From Puniceibacterium sp. IMCC21224 (GTDB taxonomy: Bacteria; Pseudomonadota; Alphaproteobacteria; Rhodobacterales; Rhodobacteraceae), in the NCBI RefSeq assembly GCF_001038505.1, contig NZ_LDPY01000001.1:434001-498000 (forward strand): 64,000 nt of DNA. Direction: 5' to 3'. Shown here one piece after another: positions 36,743-45,424 of the stretch (the first letter of the stretch is position 1; every line of letters begins with the position of its first letter). The notes under the pieces are model-generated. The model saw nothing but the letters and a program-made list of their open reading frames with translations. It was not told the DNA's origin and did not search any database. The translations under genes were made by a program, and so were the position numbers.

Positions 36743-38362
36743 ATGGCACATTTTATGAACCGCAAAGACGACATGGTTACCGAGGCGATCGACGGCGCCA
36801 TCGCTGCCTCGGGCGGGGCATTGTCCCGGTTGGACGGCTATCCGCACATCCGCGTCGTGGTCCGATCCGACTGGGACAAATCCCGCGTGGCGCTGGTGTC
36901 GGGCGGTGGGTCGGGTCACGAACCGGCCCATGCGGGTTTTGTTGGCAAGGGCATGCTGACGGCGGCTGTTTGTGGCGATATCTTTGCCTCGCCGTCGGTG
37001 GATGCGGTGCTGGCCGGGATTCTTTCCGTCACGGGATCAGCGGGTTGCCTGTTGATCGTCAAGAATTACACCGGCGACCGTCTGAACTTTGGGCTCGCTG
37101 CGGAACGCGCGCGGGCCTTTGGCCTGCGGGTCGAGATGGTTGTGGTCGATGACGACATTGCGCTGCCCGATCTGCCCCAGGCGCGCGGCGTCGCCGGCAC
37201 GCTGTTTGTGCACAAGATCGCTGGGGCGTTGGCCGAACAAGGCGCGGATCTGGCACAGGTCGCAAAGGCCGCGACTCGTGTGATCAACGGCACCCGTAGC
37301 ATTGGCATGTCTCTGGACACCTGCACCGTTCCCGGTTCGCCCAAGGAACACCGCATCGCGGCGGGCAAGGCGGAATTGGGTCTGGGTATTCATGGCGAAG
37401 CAGGGGTCGAGCAGATCGCCTTTCCGTCGGCGCAGCAAGCGATGGCCATTGTGGCTGGCCGGCTGGCGGCGACAATGACCGAGGGGCGGCATGTGGTGTT
37501 GCTGAACAACCTTGGTGGCGTCTCGGTGCTGGAAATGTCTGTGCTGGCGAATGAAATCACGCAATCCGCGCTAGCCGGGTCGGTCGATCTGATGGTGGGA
37601 CCGGCGTCGATGATGACCTCGCTCGACATGCGCGGCTTTTCGGTGTCGGTCTATGCCCTGGGCGATGGTGACGCCGATAGTCTGGCCGCCACCACCACTG
37701 CACCTGGCTGGCCCGGTTGCGTGGCGCTGACGCCACCGACTGTACTGCCGTTGCCCGACGGACTGGCCCCGATCAAGGCGATGCCGTCGCCGCATGATGC
37801 GACCAAAGCCTTTCTGACCGATTGCTGCGAACTGCTGATCACTGCCGAGGCGGATCTGAACGCGCTGGACGCCAAGACTGGCGATGGTGATACGGGGTCG
37901 ACGCTGGCCGGGGCGGCGCGGGCGCTGATCGGGGCGATGGACACGCTGCCACTCGCCGATCATACGCAGCTCTATCGCGCCATTGGTCAGGAACTCAGCC
38001 AGACGATGGGCGGATCGTCCGGCGTGCTTTTGGCGATCTTTTTTGCTGCGGCGGGGGATGCGTCATCGGCCGGCATGCCGATGCGCGATGCGCTGATCGC
38101 GGGGCTTGAGCGGATGCAGCAGATCGGCGGCGCGAACCTTGGCGACCGGACGATGGTTGACGCGTTGGCGCCGGCGCTGGATGCGCTGGGCACTGGGCTG
38201 GGTACAGCGGCGCAGGCCGCCCGCCAGGGCGCGGATCACACCGCCACCCTGACCAAAGCCAATGCCGGACGCGCCGCCTATATCAATGCCGAACAACTGA
38301 CCGGTCATGTCGATCCGGGGGCCGAAGCCGTTGCACGGCTGTTCGAGCATCTGGCGGGCTGA
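36743..38362 (+). CDS. DhaK-DhaL fusion kinase (ATP-dependent dihydroxyacetone/ketotetrose kinase family)
   Basis: The 539-residue protein joins DhaK (about 1-330) and DhaL (about 345-539). DhaK has SGGGSGHEPAHAGFVGKGMLTAAVCG in outline, and His217 in GIHGEAG, which forms a covalent hemiaminal with the substrate carbonyl in this family. DhaL has the magnesium-binding aspartates 376, 381 and 383 (LDAKTGDGD), MGGSSG and GDRTMVDAL. Fused enzymes use ATP. Members phosphorylate dihydroxyacetone, glyceraldehyde or erythrulose. The start ATG 36743 has GAGGGAGAG upstream. It ends the ABC operon, so it probably acts on the imported sugar. The 15 bases to the convergent lipoprotein gene hold one arm of a GC-rich hairpin. 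Confidence 0.9.
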   Translation: MAHFMNRKDDMVTEAIDGAIAASGGALSRLDGYPHIRVVVRSDWDKSRVALVSGGGSGHEPAHAGFVGKGMLTAAVCGDIFASPSVDAVLAGILSVTGSAGCLLIVKNYTGDRLNFGLAAERARAFGLRVEMVVVDDDIALPDLPQARGVAGTLFVHKIAGALAEQGADLAQVAKAATRVINGTRSIGMSLDTCTVPGSPKEHRIAAGKAELGLGIHGEAGVEQIAFPSAQQAMAIVAGRLAATMTEGRHVVLLNNLGGVSVLEMSVLANEITQSALAGSVDLMVGPASMMTSLDMRGFSVSVYALGDGDADSLAATTTAPGWPGCVALTPPTVLPLPDGLAPIKAMPSPHDATKAFLTDCCELLITAEADLNALDAKTGDGDTGSTLAGAARALIGAMDTLPLADHTQLYRAIGQELSQTMGGSSGVLLAIFFAAAGDASSAGMPMRDALIAGLERMQQIGGANLGDRTMVDALAPALDALGTGLGTAAQAARQGADHTATLTKANAGRAAYINAEQLTGHVDPGAEAVARLFEHLAG

Positions 38363-38377
38363 CCCGATCGGGGGGCG

Positions 38378-39013
38378 TTAGCGCAGGCGCGCCCCCAGCG
38401 ACGATGCCGTCCAAGCAGCGAATTCGCTCAGCAGGCTTTGGCTGGCGCGGTCAAACGCCTCGACCACGCTTTGGGCATCGGTGTCGGTGGCTTGCGCCGT
38501 TGCGGTAAAGCTGCGGCTGGCGGTGATCCGGGCGTCGCGTTCACGCACCAGACTTGAACTTATGCGCAAGCGGATCGTCACGGGCATATCTTCGCCTGCG
38601 GTCTCGGCCTCGAAATTGGTGATTTCGGTCAGGATGGCGATGTCACTGGTGCCGCCCAGCGGCGTTCGGGCGATGTACCGGAACGCGCCTGTATCTTCGA
38701 GCGATCGCAACATCAGCGTCTGGACAAACACCGGGGTTGTCTCACTCCAGCGGACATCTGGCAGATACTGCGCCTGTAGCGGGCTGGGGCGGATCAGGAT
38801 CCGGTCGGTCTGCAACGCGCCGCCGGTGGTTGGCAATTCGACGGTCAGCGACAGCGGCAGGGCGCGGGTGGCTTGCCGGACATCCGTCGGCGCGCGCAGA
38901 TCAAACACATCCAGCGGCTGCGACGCATCGCTGAGCGCCGAAAGCGCGGAACATCCCGACAACGCCAGAACCGCAATCAGAGGTACCAATTTTGAGGGAC
39001 TAAAGCGTATCAT
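38378..39013 (-). CDS. ABC-type transport auxiliary lipoprotein of the Mla/MCE operon
   Basis: The protein of about 211 residues has a lipoprotein signal with lipobox LSGCS. A fold of the PqiC/MlaC-replacing auxiliary lipoprotein type follows, with LRAPTDVRQATRALPLSLTVELPTTGGALQTDRILIRPSP and VRWSETTPVFVQTLMLRSLEDTGAF as landmarks (each within the family's first 120 residues). It should sit in the outer membrane, facing the periplasm, and help the MCE protein move lipids. ATG 39013 has AGG eight bases before it; ATG 39019 or GTG 39022 are alternatives. It is the last gene of the Mla operon. Confidence 0.85.
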   Translation of the reverse strand: MIRFSPSKLVPLIAVLALSGCSALSALSDASQPLDVFDLRAPTDVRQATRALPLSLTVELPTTGGALQTDRILIRPSPLQAQYLPDVRWSETTPVFVQTLMLRSLEDTGAFRYIARTPLGGTSDIAILTEITNFEAETAGEDMPVTIRLRISSSLVRERDARITASRSFTATAQATDTDAQSVVEAFDRASQSLLSEFAAWTASSLGARLR

Positions 39014-39022
39014 GGGCATCAC

Positions 39023-40762
39023 CTAGCGTCTGTATTCCGGGGTCGATTTGTTCAGAAAGAACCGTGTCGGGTCGCGCTGAATCTGCGTCGTCAGCCGATC
39101 GAGATTGCTGATCAGCGTCCGCGTTTCCTGCGCCAGACGGGCATAAAGCGGCAGACCGTCATTGGCAAATGCCGTGACGGCCCCCCCCGACGATGCGACG
39201 ATGCGCTGCACCTCGGCAAAGGTGGCCTCGGCTGAGCGGCTGGCTGCGCGCAGATCGGACGTCACGCCGGGAATGTCCTCGGACACCTGGGCGATCACCC
39301 CGTTAAGCTGCGAGATCGAGGCGCGCAGATCCCCGGTGATGGCCGAAACATCCTCGTTCATCACCCGGTCCGCGCCGTCAAACGCCCGCTCTGCAGCCTC
39401 CAGCGCGCCTTGTCCGGTGGCAAGGGCAGAGTTGACCGCACTCAGCGTCAGGTTGGCATTGGAAAATGTGTTGGTGACCGTGCTCAGAGTGGTCTGGGCG
39501 GCCAGAGACAGCGTGTCAATCCGGCCGGTTGCGGCGGTCAGATCGGCGCCGACCTGTTGTACAACTTGGTTCGCGGAGTCGGTCGCGGCACGGATATCCG
39601 CCACAATCACCGGCAGATCGGTGTCGGTGATCGCGGTGATCTGACGCACGGCATTGGTGGCCTCGTCGATCATCACACGGGCCTCTGCGACCATTTCGGT
39701 GGCGTCCGTCTCCATCAGCAGGTCGAAGTCAATCGCGGCCTGATCCATATTGTTCACCGCGACATCAAGATTGGCGATCATGTCGACGGTGTTGTCGATC
39801 AGCACTTCGGCTTCTTGCAGGCGGGCGGTTGCTGTTGTCCCGGTCTGGGAAAAGATACCAAGCGTCGTTTGCGCCGAGGCGCTGAGCGTCGCGATCTCGG
39901 TGCGTGCTTCGCTCACCGTCTCGCGCAGCGCATCAGTCAGGGCGGGCAGATCGCTGGCCAGATACCCCTCGGCGGTTGTCAGGGTTCCGGTGGCGGCGTT
40001 CAGGGTCTCTGATCCGTCATCCAGAAATCCCTTGGCCTGTTCGGACAATTCACCAATCGACGCCAGGGTGTTGTCGGCGGTATTGAGCACCTCGGACATA
40101 TCCCCGGTCAGAACTTCGAGTGTGCTGTTAAAGCGGTCGATTTGTTGGGCGAAATCCGCAACAGAGGATGTGACCGACGAAAACCCCTTGAGGGTTGCGG
40201 CAAAATCGTCGGACGCGGCCTCGACATTGATCAGGATATGTTCAACCCTGCTCTGGTTCTCGGGGTTCAGCAATTCGCTGATACCGGTGATTACGTTCAG
40301 CGATTCCTGAAGCAGGCGCGGCGCATCTTCGGACAGGGATTGGATTACGGATCGGCCTGGCTGAATATGCGGCACGCCGTCGGGCGTTTCGGGTTCCAGC
40401 ATCGGGGCCTCGGGTGTGCCTGCGCTGATGCCGACATAGGATACGCCGGTGACGCCCTGCGATTCGATGGTGGCTACGCTGTCACTGCGAACCGGCGTGG
40501 CGGCGTCCACCTCGACCCGCACGGTGACTGATCCATCGCGGTCCGGCGACAGGCGGACATCTACAACCTGACCCACCGGCAGGCCGGAAAACCGGACATC
40601 CGAGGCGTTCGACAGCCCCGCGACCGATTCAAACGACACATCGTAATAGGAAAACTGGCGGTCCAGCTCGACCTGAGCAAACCACAGGAAAAAGGCCAGA
40701 ATCCCACCCAGACCCAGCAGGGTAAAGACGCCGATCAGGACATAATTCGCGCGTGTTTCCAT
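39023..40762 (-). CDS. MCE-family (MlaD-like) lipid transport protein with long helical tail
   Basis: The 579-residue protein has one membrane segment (residues 7-27, VLIGVFTLLGLGGILAFFLW) and one MCE domain (about 35-115) with SNASDVRFSGLPVGQV and SVATIESQGVTGVSYVGI. A helical, Ala/Thr/Asp-rich tail of roughly 440 residues follows, with repeated coiled-coil-like heptads. The tail is much longer than in E. coli MlaD and recalls PqiB/Mce-type proteins that build a tunnel across the periplasm. Its gene lies between the ATPase and lipoprotein genes. Confidence 0.9.
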   Translation of the reverse strand: METRANYVLIGVFTLLGLGGILAFFLWFAQVELDRQFSYYDVSFESVAGLSNASDVRFSGLPVGQVVDVRLSPDRDGSVTVRVEVDAATPVRSDSVATIESQGVTGVSYVGISAGTPEAPMLEPETPDGVPHIQPGRSVIQSLSEDAPRLLQESLNVITGISELLNPENQSRVEHILINVEAASDDFAATLKGFSSVTSSVADFAQQIDRFNSTLEVLTGDMSEVLNTADNTLASIGELSEQAKGFLDDGSETLNAATGTLTTAEGYLASDLPALTDALRETVSEARTEIATLSASAQTTLGIFSQTGTTATARLQEAEVLIDNTVDMIANLDVAVNNMDQAAIDFDLLMETDATEMVAEARVMIDEATNAVRQITAITDTDLPVIVADIRAATDSANQVVQQVGADLTAATGRIDTLSLAAQTTLSTVTNTFSNANLTLSAVNSALATGQGALEAAERAFDGADRVMNEDVSAITGDLRASISQLNGVIAQVSEDIPGVTSDLRAASRSAEATFAEVQRIVASSGGAVTAFANDGLPLYARLAQETRTLISNLDRLTTQIQRDPTRFFLNKSTPEYRR

Positions 40763-40771
40763 GTCGTCCGT

Positions 40772-41572
40772 TTACCTTTGATCGTTGCCCGCAGGCGGCT
40801 GTACCGAATCCTGCGCAGCGCGGGCGCGCGGTCCGTGAAAATATTCGTGAACCCAGGGGTGATCCACCTTCAGCATGTCCTGCATCGTTCCGGTGACCAG
40901 TACACGCTTTTCCGCCAAGACCGCGATGCGGTCACAGGTCGCGTGCAATGTATCCAGATCATGCGTGACGAGGAAGACCGTCAATCCGAGCGAATGGCTG
41001 AGTCCACGGATCAGCCGGTCGAAATCCGCCGCACCAATCGGGTCTAGCCCGGCGGTGGGTTCGTCCAGAAATACGATTTCAGGGTCCAAGGCCAAGGCGC
41101 GCGCCAGCCCGGCGCGTTTGCGCATCCCCCCGGACAGTTCCGACGGTATGTTGTCGCCCGCCTTGTAGGGCAGGCCGACCATCGACACCTTAAGATCTGC
41201 AAGCTGACTGCGGATCGCAGGGTCCAGACCGGGGATGGCGCGCATCGGCACTTCGACATTTTCGCGCACATTGAGCGACGAAAACAGTGCGCCGTCCTGA
41301 AACATCACCCCCCAGCGTTGCTCCAGCGCAGTGCGGGCATCCTCGTCCGCTGTGCGCACGTTGACGCCCAGAACGTCGATTTCCCCGGCCTTGGGGATCT
41401 GCAGGCCACAGATTGTGCGCAGCAACACCGATTTTCCGGTGCCTGATCCACCAACGACGCCCAAAATCTCGCCGCGCCGCACGTCCAGGTCCAGGTCGTC
41501 ATGCACCACATGGCTGCCAAACTGATTGCGAATACCGCGCAGCCGGATAACGATGTCTGAGGTGTCGTTCAT
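40772..41572 (-). CDS. MlaF-like ABC transporter ATP-binding protein (lipid transport)
   Basis: The 266-residue ATPase has Walker A GGSGTGKS, signature LSGGMRKRAGLARALAL, Walker B IVFLDEPTAGLDP and switch LVTHDLD. LSGGMRKR is the MlaF/Ttg2A form. It powers the MlaE permease in moving phospholipids between inner and outer membranes. The gene begins two bases after the permease stop and ends nine bases before the MCE gene. Confidence 0.93.
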   Translation of the reverse strand: MNDTSDIVIRLRGIRNQFGSHVVHDDLDLDVRRGEILGVVGGSGTGKSVLLRTICGLQIPKAGEIDVLGVNVRTADEDARTALEQRWGVMFQDGALFSSLNVRENVEVPMRAIPGLDPAIRSQLADLKVSMVGLPYKAGDNIPSELSGGMRKRAGLARALALDPEIVFLDEPTAGLDPIGAADFDRLIRGLSHSLGLTVFLVTHDLDTLHATCDRIAVLAEKRVLVTGTMQDMLKVDHPWVHEYFHGPRARAAQDSVQPPAGNDQR

Positions 41573-41574
41573 CT

Positions 41575-42705
41575 CTAGACCCCCAGCTGCGCGAAAAAGA
41601 TCGAAAACACGGCGTCCGCGACGATCACGGTGAAAATCGCTGTCACCACGGCGTTTGATGTCATCCGCCCCAGCGATTCCGCGTTGCTGCCAACCTGCAT
41701 GCCGGCGTGGCAGCCCACGACGCCGATAATGACAGCAAAGAATGGCGCCTTGACCATGCCGACGACGACATGGCCGATATCCGTCCCCTCAACCAACCGG
41801 GTGACGAACATCGCTGGCGAAATGCCGAGGTCGATCCAGGCCATCAGCCCGCCCCCGATCAGCCCCATCAGATTTGCGACCAGTCCCAGGATCGGCAGCA
41901 TCAGCAGCAGCGCCAGAATCCGCGGCACAAACAGCACCATCGCGGGATCAAGGCCAAGGGTGCGCATGGCGTCGATCTCTTCGCGCATTTTCATCGACCC
42001 GATCGCGGCGGTAAAGGCAGACGCGGTGCGCCCGGCCACGATGATCGAGGTCAGCAAAATCCCCAATTCCCGCAGGATTGATACCGCAATCAGGTCGACG
42101 ACAAAAACTTCGGCTCCGAACTGGCGCAACTGGGTTGACCCCTGAAAGGCCAGCACCACACCGATCAGGAACGACATCAGCGCGACGATCGGCACGGCGC
42201 GCACGCCAACCTCGTCGCAATGATGTACCAATGCGGTCAGTCGAAATTCGCGCGGGTGACGGATGGCGCGGGCGATCCGGGCGAGGAACAGCCCAAGATA
42301 GCCAGTGAGGTCGAGAACAAAATTCGCCCCCTCCATGACGCGTCGCCCCACCCCCTCGACCAGATCGGTCAGGCTGCGGCGCGGCGCGGTACGGGTTTCG
42401 GCCTCAGGCATTGTATCGCTGATCGTGACCAGCAAGCTTTCGACGCCGGGGCTTGCGCCTTTGATCGTCAGATTTTGTCCTGCTGCTTCAAGACGCTGGC
42501 GCAGACGTGTCAGCGCCCATGCGCCAGACGTATCGAGGTGGCTGACCTCACTCAGATCGACGGTGGCCGCCTGATCAGCGCTGATTGTATCCAGCGTTTG
42601 CACCAGGTTGGTCACATGCGCGATGGTGATCGCCCCGCGCAGGGTGACATGCGGGCCGTCCGCACCGGGCAGAACGTCGATCAGGGGAGGAGACTTGACG
42701 AGCAT
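41575..42705 (-). CDS. MlaE-like permease with fused N-terminal STAS domain
   Basis: The N-terminal 110 residues form a STAS (MlaB-like) domain with VTLRGAITIAHVTNLVQTL and TVDLSEVSHLDTSGAWAL. The rest is the MlaE permease with HCDEVGVRAVPIVALMSFLIGVVLAFQ, AGRTASAFTAAIGSMKMREEIDAMRTLGLDP and five or six membrane segments. In E. coli MlaB is a separate protein; here it is fused, which is usual in alphaproteobacteria. ATG 42705 was chosen; an ATG at 42753 would add 16 residues without homology, and neither has a strong ribosome binding site. It is the first gene of the operon, divergent from the MscS gene. Confidence 0.9.
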   Translation of the reverse strand: MLVKSPPLIDVLPGADGPHVTLRGAITIAHVTNLVQTLDTISADQAATVDLSEVSHLDTSGAWALTRLRQRLEAAGQNLTIKGASPGVESLLVTISDTMPEAETRTAPRRSLTDLVEGVGRRVMEGANFVLDLTGYLGLFLARIARAIRHPREFRLTALVHHCDEVGVRAVPIVALMSFLIGVVLAFQGSTQLRQFGAEVFVVDLIAVSILRELGILLTSIIVAGRTASAFTAAIGSMKMREEIDAMRTLGLDPAMVLFVPRILALLLMLPILGLVANLMGLIGGGLMAWIDLGISPAMFVTRLVEGTDIGHVVVGMVKAPFFAVIIGVVGCHAGMQVGSNAESLGRMTSNAVVTAIFTVIVADAVFSIFFAQLGV

Positions 42706-42882
42706 GTGCGGGCATGCACCCTTACCAGCGAACCATTCGGGCCGGGTTACCATGGCTTGCGCGGAATGATAAGGCGCGTTAACCGGCGCCGGTCCATTCT
42801 GGGCGACGACGAGCGGGGAACAGAACCCTAGCGCTATGCGTTGGACAAAAAGTGCGCGAACCAGCGCAAAAGTGAGGCATGT

Positions 42883-45294
42883 ATGAGTTTTTATCCAGTC
42901 CGTATCAGCCAGTCCCTGTTTCTATCCCTATGCGGGGTGCTGATCGGCCTGATGCTTGCCTCACCAGTCGGGGCGCAATTTGTGCCGTCGGTTGGCACAT
43001 CGGCGTCAGACTCCGCCACAACTGACGCACCCGCCGCAGATGATCCGCTGGCGCCGCTGCTGGACGTGCTCAGGGATGACGTGGCGCGCGCCAGGCTGAT
43101 TGCCGAGCTGGAAAAGACCGTTCCTGCCGACGCCGACCCAACTGCCGAGTCGGCCGCCGCCGCCGAGGCTGCGCCTGCACAGCTGTCGTTTGGCGGGCGC
43201 GTCGCGCTATTGACGCAAGGTATTGTCGAAAGCACGGTGGCAGAAGCCACGCAGGTCATAGCCGCCTTTGGTCAGACTGGCAGTGTGTTCAGCGGGCTGC
43301 ATGGCAATGAATTGCCGGTGTTGTTCGACGCGTTCAAATCGCTGCTTCTGGTGATTGCAATTACGGTGGCGGTGTTTCTGACCTTGCGGACCATGGCGAT
43401 CCCGCTGTTCCGGTCATTGGGGCAGCGCGCCAGTGCGCGCGGGCTGTCGGCCAAAGTGGGGCTGTTCATTGCCTCTGTGCTGATCGACCTGATGATCGTG
43501 CTGGTGGCCTGGGCGATTGGCTATGGTGTGACCACTTTTGCGCTGGGCGAATTTGGCCAGATCGACCTGCGTCAGACGCTCTATCTGAATGCGTTTGTGC
43601 TGGTCGAAGCGATCAAGGTGGCGGTGCGAGCAGTGCTGTCACCCTCAGCCGGAGGGCTGCGGATTCTGCCCATAGGCAACCGTGCCGCCAAATCGCTGAA
43701 CCGGGCGACAAATATCGTCGTCAGCGTGCTGGGCTATGGTCAACTGCTGATCGTGCCCATCGTCAACCAAAACGCGTCCTTTGCCGCTGGTCTGGGTGTT
43801 TCGGCGCTGCTGTCGGTGCTGGTGCTGCTCTATCTCATTGTTTTGGTGCTGCAGCAGCGCAAGGCAGTGACGGCATGGCTAACCGACCGCTTTGCCGATC
43901 CGGTGCTGGTCGCAGATGCAGATGGGCAACTAAGCGAAGCTGACCCCGACGCGCCACCGCCGAACCGCAAGCTGCATGGCTTTGTTGGCGGGATCATGAT
44001 GCACTGGCACTGGCTGGCGCTGGTCTATCTGGCCTTTATGTTCATCGCGGTGATGAGCCAGCCGACCGAAGTTGTCTTTGGCTACCTTGCCGCGTCAGGC
44101 AAGATATTGCTGGCAGTGCTGATCGCTTCGCTGATCACCGGGGCCTTGTCGTCGTCAATGAGAAACGGCGTCGTCCTGCCAGACGATGTGATGCAGCGCC
44201 TGCCGCTGTTGCAACCGCGCCTGAACCGGATCGTACCCAAGATCCTGTTGGTTGTTCGGATGTTTGTGGCGCTGCTAGTGGTGCTGTTTGCCTTTGACAC
44301 GCTGGGTCTGATTGGTCTGCGCGGCTGGATGGAAAGCCAGTTCGGTCAGAATTTGACCGGCGCTATCGTATCGGTGTTTCTGACGCTTCTGGTCGCCTAT
44401 GGCATATGGATTGCCATGATCTCGTGGGTGGATTACCGGCTGAACCCCGATTACGGCAAAGTGCCAACCGCCCGCGAAACCACGCTTTTGTCGTTGCTGC
44501 GCAATGCTGCCACCATTGCGCTGATTGTCCTGACGCTGATGTTCGTGCTGAGCGAGATCGGTTTGAATATCGGGCCGCTGCTGGCGTCGGCGGGGGTGCT
44601 GGGTCTGGCGATTGGCTTTGGCGCGCAAAAGATGGTGCAGGACATCATCACAGGCGTGTTTATCCAGTTTGAAAATGCCATCAATGTCGGGGATGTGATC
44701 ACCGTGGGGGGCATCACTGGCGGCGTTGAAAAGCTGACGGTGCGGTCCGTGTCCCTGCGCGATGTGAACGGTGTGTTTCATATCATTCCGTTTTCGTCAG
44801 TGGACATGGTGTCGAACTTTACCCGCGAGTTTTCGTATTTTGTCTGCGACATGGGGGTCGCCTACCGCGAGAATGTCGATGAAGTGAAAGAGGCAATGCA
44901 TCAAGGCTTTGACGAGCTGCGCGCGATCCCTGAACAGGGCGCTGTGATCCTCGGCGATATGGAATGGTTCGGCCTCAATTCCTTTGGTGACAGCGCCGTG
45001 GTGCTGCGGTCAAGGATCAAGACGCTGCCGGGCAAGCAATGGGGTCTGGGTCGCGCCTATAACGAGATCCTCAAGCGTATCTTTGATGAACGTGGCATCG
45101 AAATTCCATTCCCGCACCAGACCATCTTTTTCGGAGAGGCCAAGGACGGAACGACGCAGCCGATCACCATCACGCAGCAAACCCCTCCGCGCGTCGAGAA
45201 AGAGCCAGAGCAACCTGTCACCCCACCGCGAACCGATCACGACGAGGGCAAGATTGACCTATCGACCACGGATGCGCCAGAGGACGACGATTAG
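42883..45294 (+). CDS. Large MscS-family mechanosensitive channel
   Basis: The protein of about 803 residues has a signal peptide (residues 1-30, ending ASPVGAQ), an Ala/Asp-rich periplasmic part, about ten membrane segments, and the MscS pore and beta domain late in the chain. Landmarks are ASAGVLGLAIGFGAQKMVQDIITGVFIQFENAINVGDVITV in outline (TM3 pore helix) and VNGVFHIIPFSSV. The acidic tail is disordered. It should open under membrane tension to release solutes. GAGG lies five bases before ATG 42883. It is divergent from the Mla operon. Confidence 0.92.
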   Translation: MSFYPVRISQSLFLSLCGVLIGLMLASPVGAQFVPSVGTSASDSATTDAPAADDPLAPLLDVLRDDVARARLIAELEKTVPADADPTAESAAAAEAAPAQLSFGGRVALLTQGIVESTVAEATQVIAAFGQTGSVFSGLHGNELPVLFDAFKSLLLVIAITVAVFLTLRTMAIPLFRSLGQRASARGLSAKVGLFIASVLIDLMIVLVAWAIGYGVTTFALGEFGQIDLRQTLYLNAFVLVEAIKVAVRAVLSPSAGGLRILPIGNRAAKSLNRATNIVVSVLGYGQLLIVPIVNQNASFAAGLGVSALLSVLVLLYLIVLVLQQRKAVTAWLTDRFADPVLVADADGQLSEADPDAPPPNRKLHGFVGGIMMHWHWLALVYLAFMFIAVMSQPTEVVFGYLAASGKILLAVLIASLITGALSSSMRNGVVLPDDVMQRLPLLQPRLNRIVPKILLVVRMFVALLVVLFAFDTLGLIGLRGWMESQFGQNLTGAIVSVFLTLLVAYGIWIAMISWVDYRLNPDYGKVPTARETTLLSLLRNAATIALIVLTLMFVLSEIGLNIGPLLASAGVLGLAIGFGAQKMVQDIITGVFIQFENAINVGDVITVGGITGGVEKLTVRSVSLRDVNGVFHIIPFSSVDMVSNFTREFSYFVCDMGVAYRENVDEVKEAMHQGFDELRAIPEQGAVILGDMEWFGLNSFGDSAVVLRSRIKTLPGKQWGLGRAYNEILKRIFDERGIEIPFPHQTIFFGEAKDGTTQPITITQQTPPRVEKEPEQPVTPPRTDHDEGKIDLSTTDAPEDDD

Positions 45295-45299
45295 GCCCC

Positions 45300-45339
45300 C
45301 AGCGGTGACATTTGGGATAAACGTCCCAAAATGTCGCTG
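45300..45339 (+). terminator. Hairpin after the MscS gene
   Basis: CAGCGGTGACATTTGGGA (45300-45317) can pair with TCCCAAAATGTCGCTG (45324-45339), with two small bulges and a TAAACG loop, six bases after the MscS stop. There is no T-run, so termination is plausible but not proven. Confidence 0.5.
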
Positions 45340-45390
45340 AAATGGCCGAACTGACGGCAGGATCATTGAGCGATGGCGCCAGGGTCCCAT

Positions 45391-45407
45391 ATGATCTGAA
45401 AGATCAT
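45391..45407. promoter_or_regulatory. Palindrome before the secreted RTX protein gene
   Basis: ATGATCTGAAAGATCAT has perfect 7-base arms around GAA and ends 18 bases before the start codon. GATCATTG occurs again at 45361-45368, so part of the element is repeated. Its place fits an operator or an mRNA hairpin near the ribosome binding site. Confidence 0.4.
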
Positions 45408-45424
45408 TGTTCGGGAACAGTATT

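Noticed and set aside
38371..38396. GC-rich stem GGGGGCG/CGCCCCC between the kinase and lipoprotein genes
   Set aside because: One arm is inside the lipoprotein coding end and no T-run follows; it may still help stop convergent transcripts, but support is weak.
42782..42793. Palindrome ACCGGCGCCGGT between the Mla and MscS genes
   Set aside because: A 12-base GC-only palindrome is expected by chance in DNA of this composition, and there is no second copy or clear promoter.
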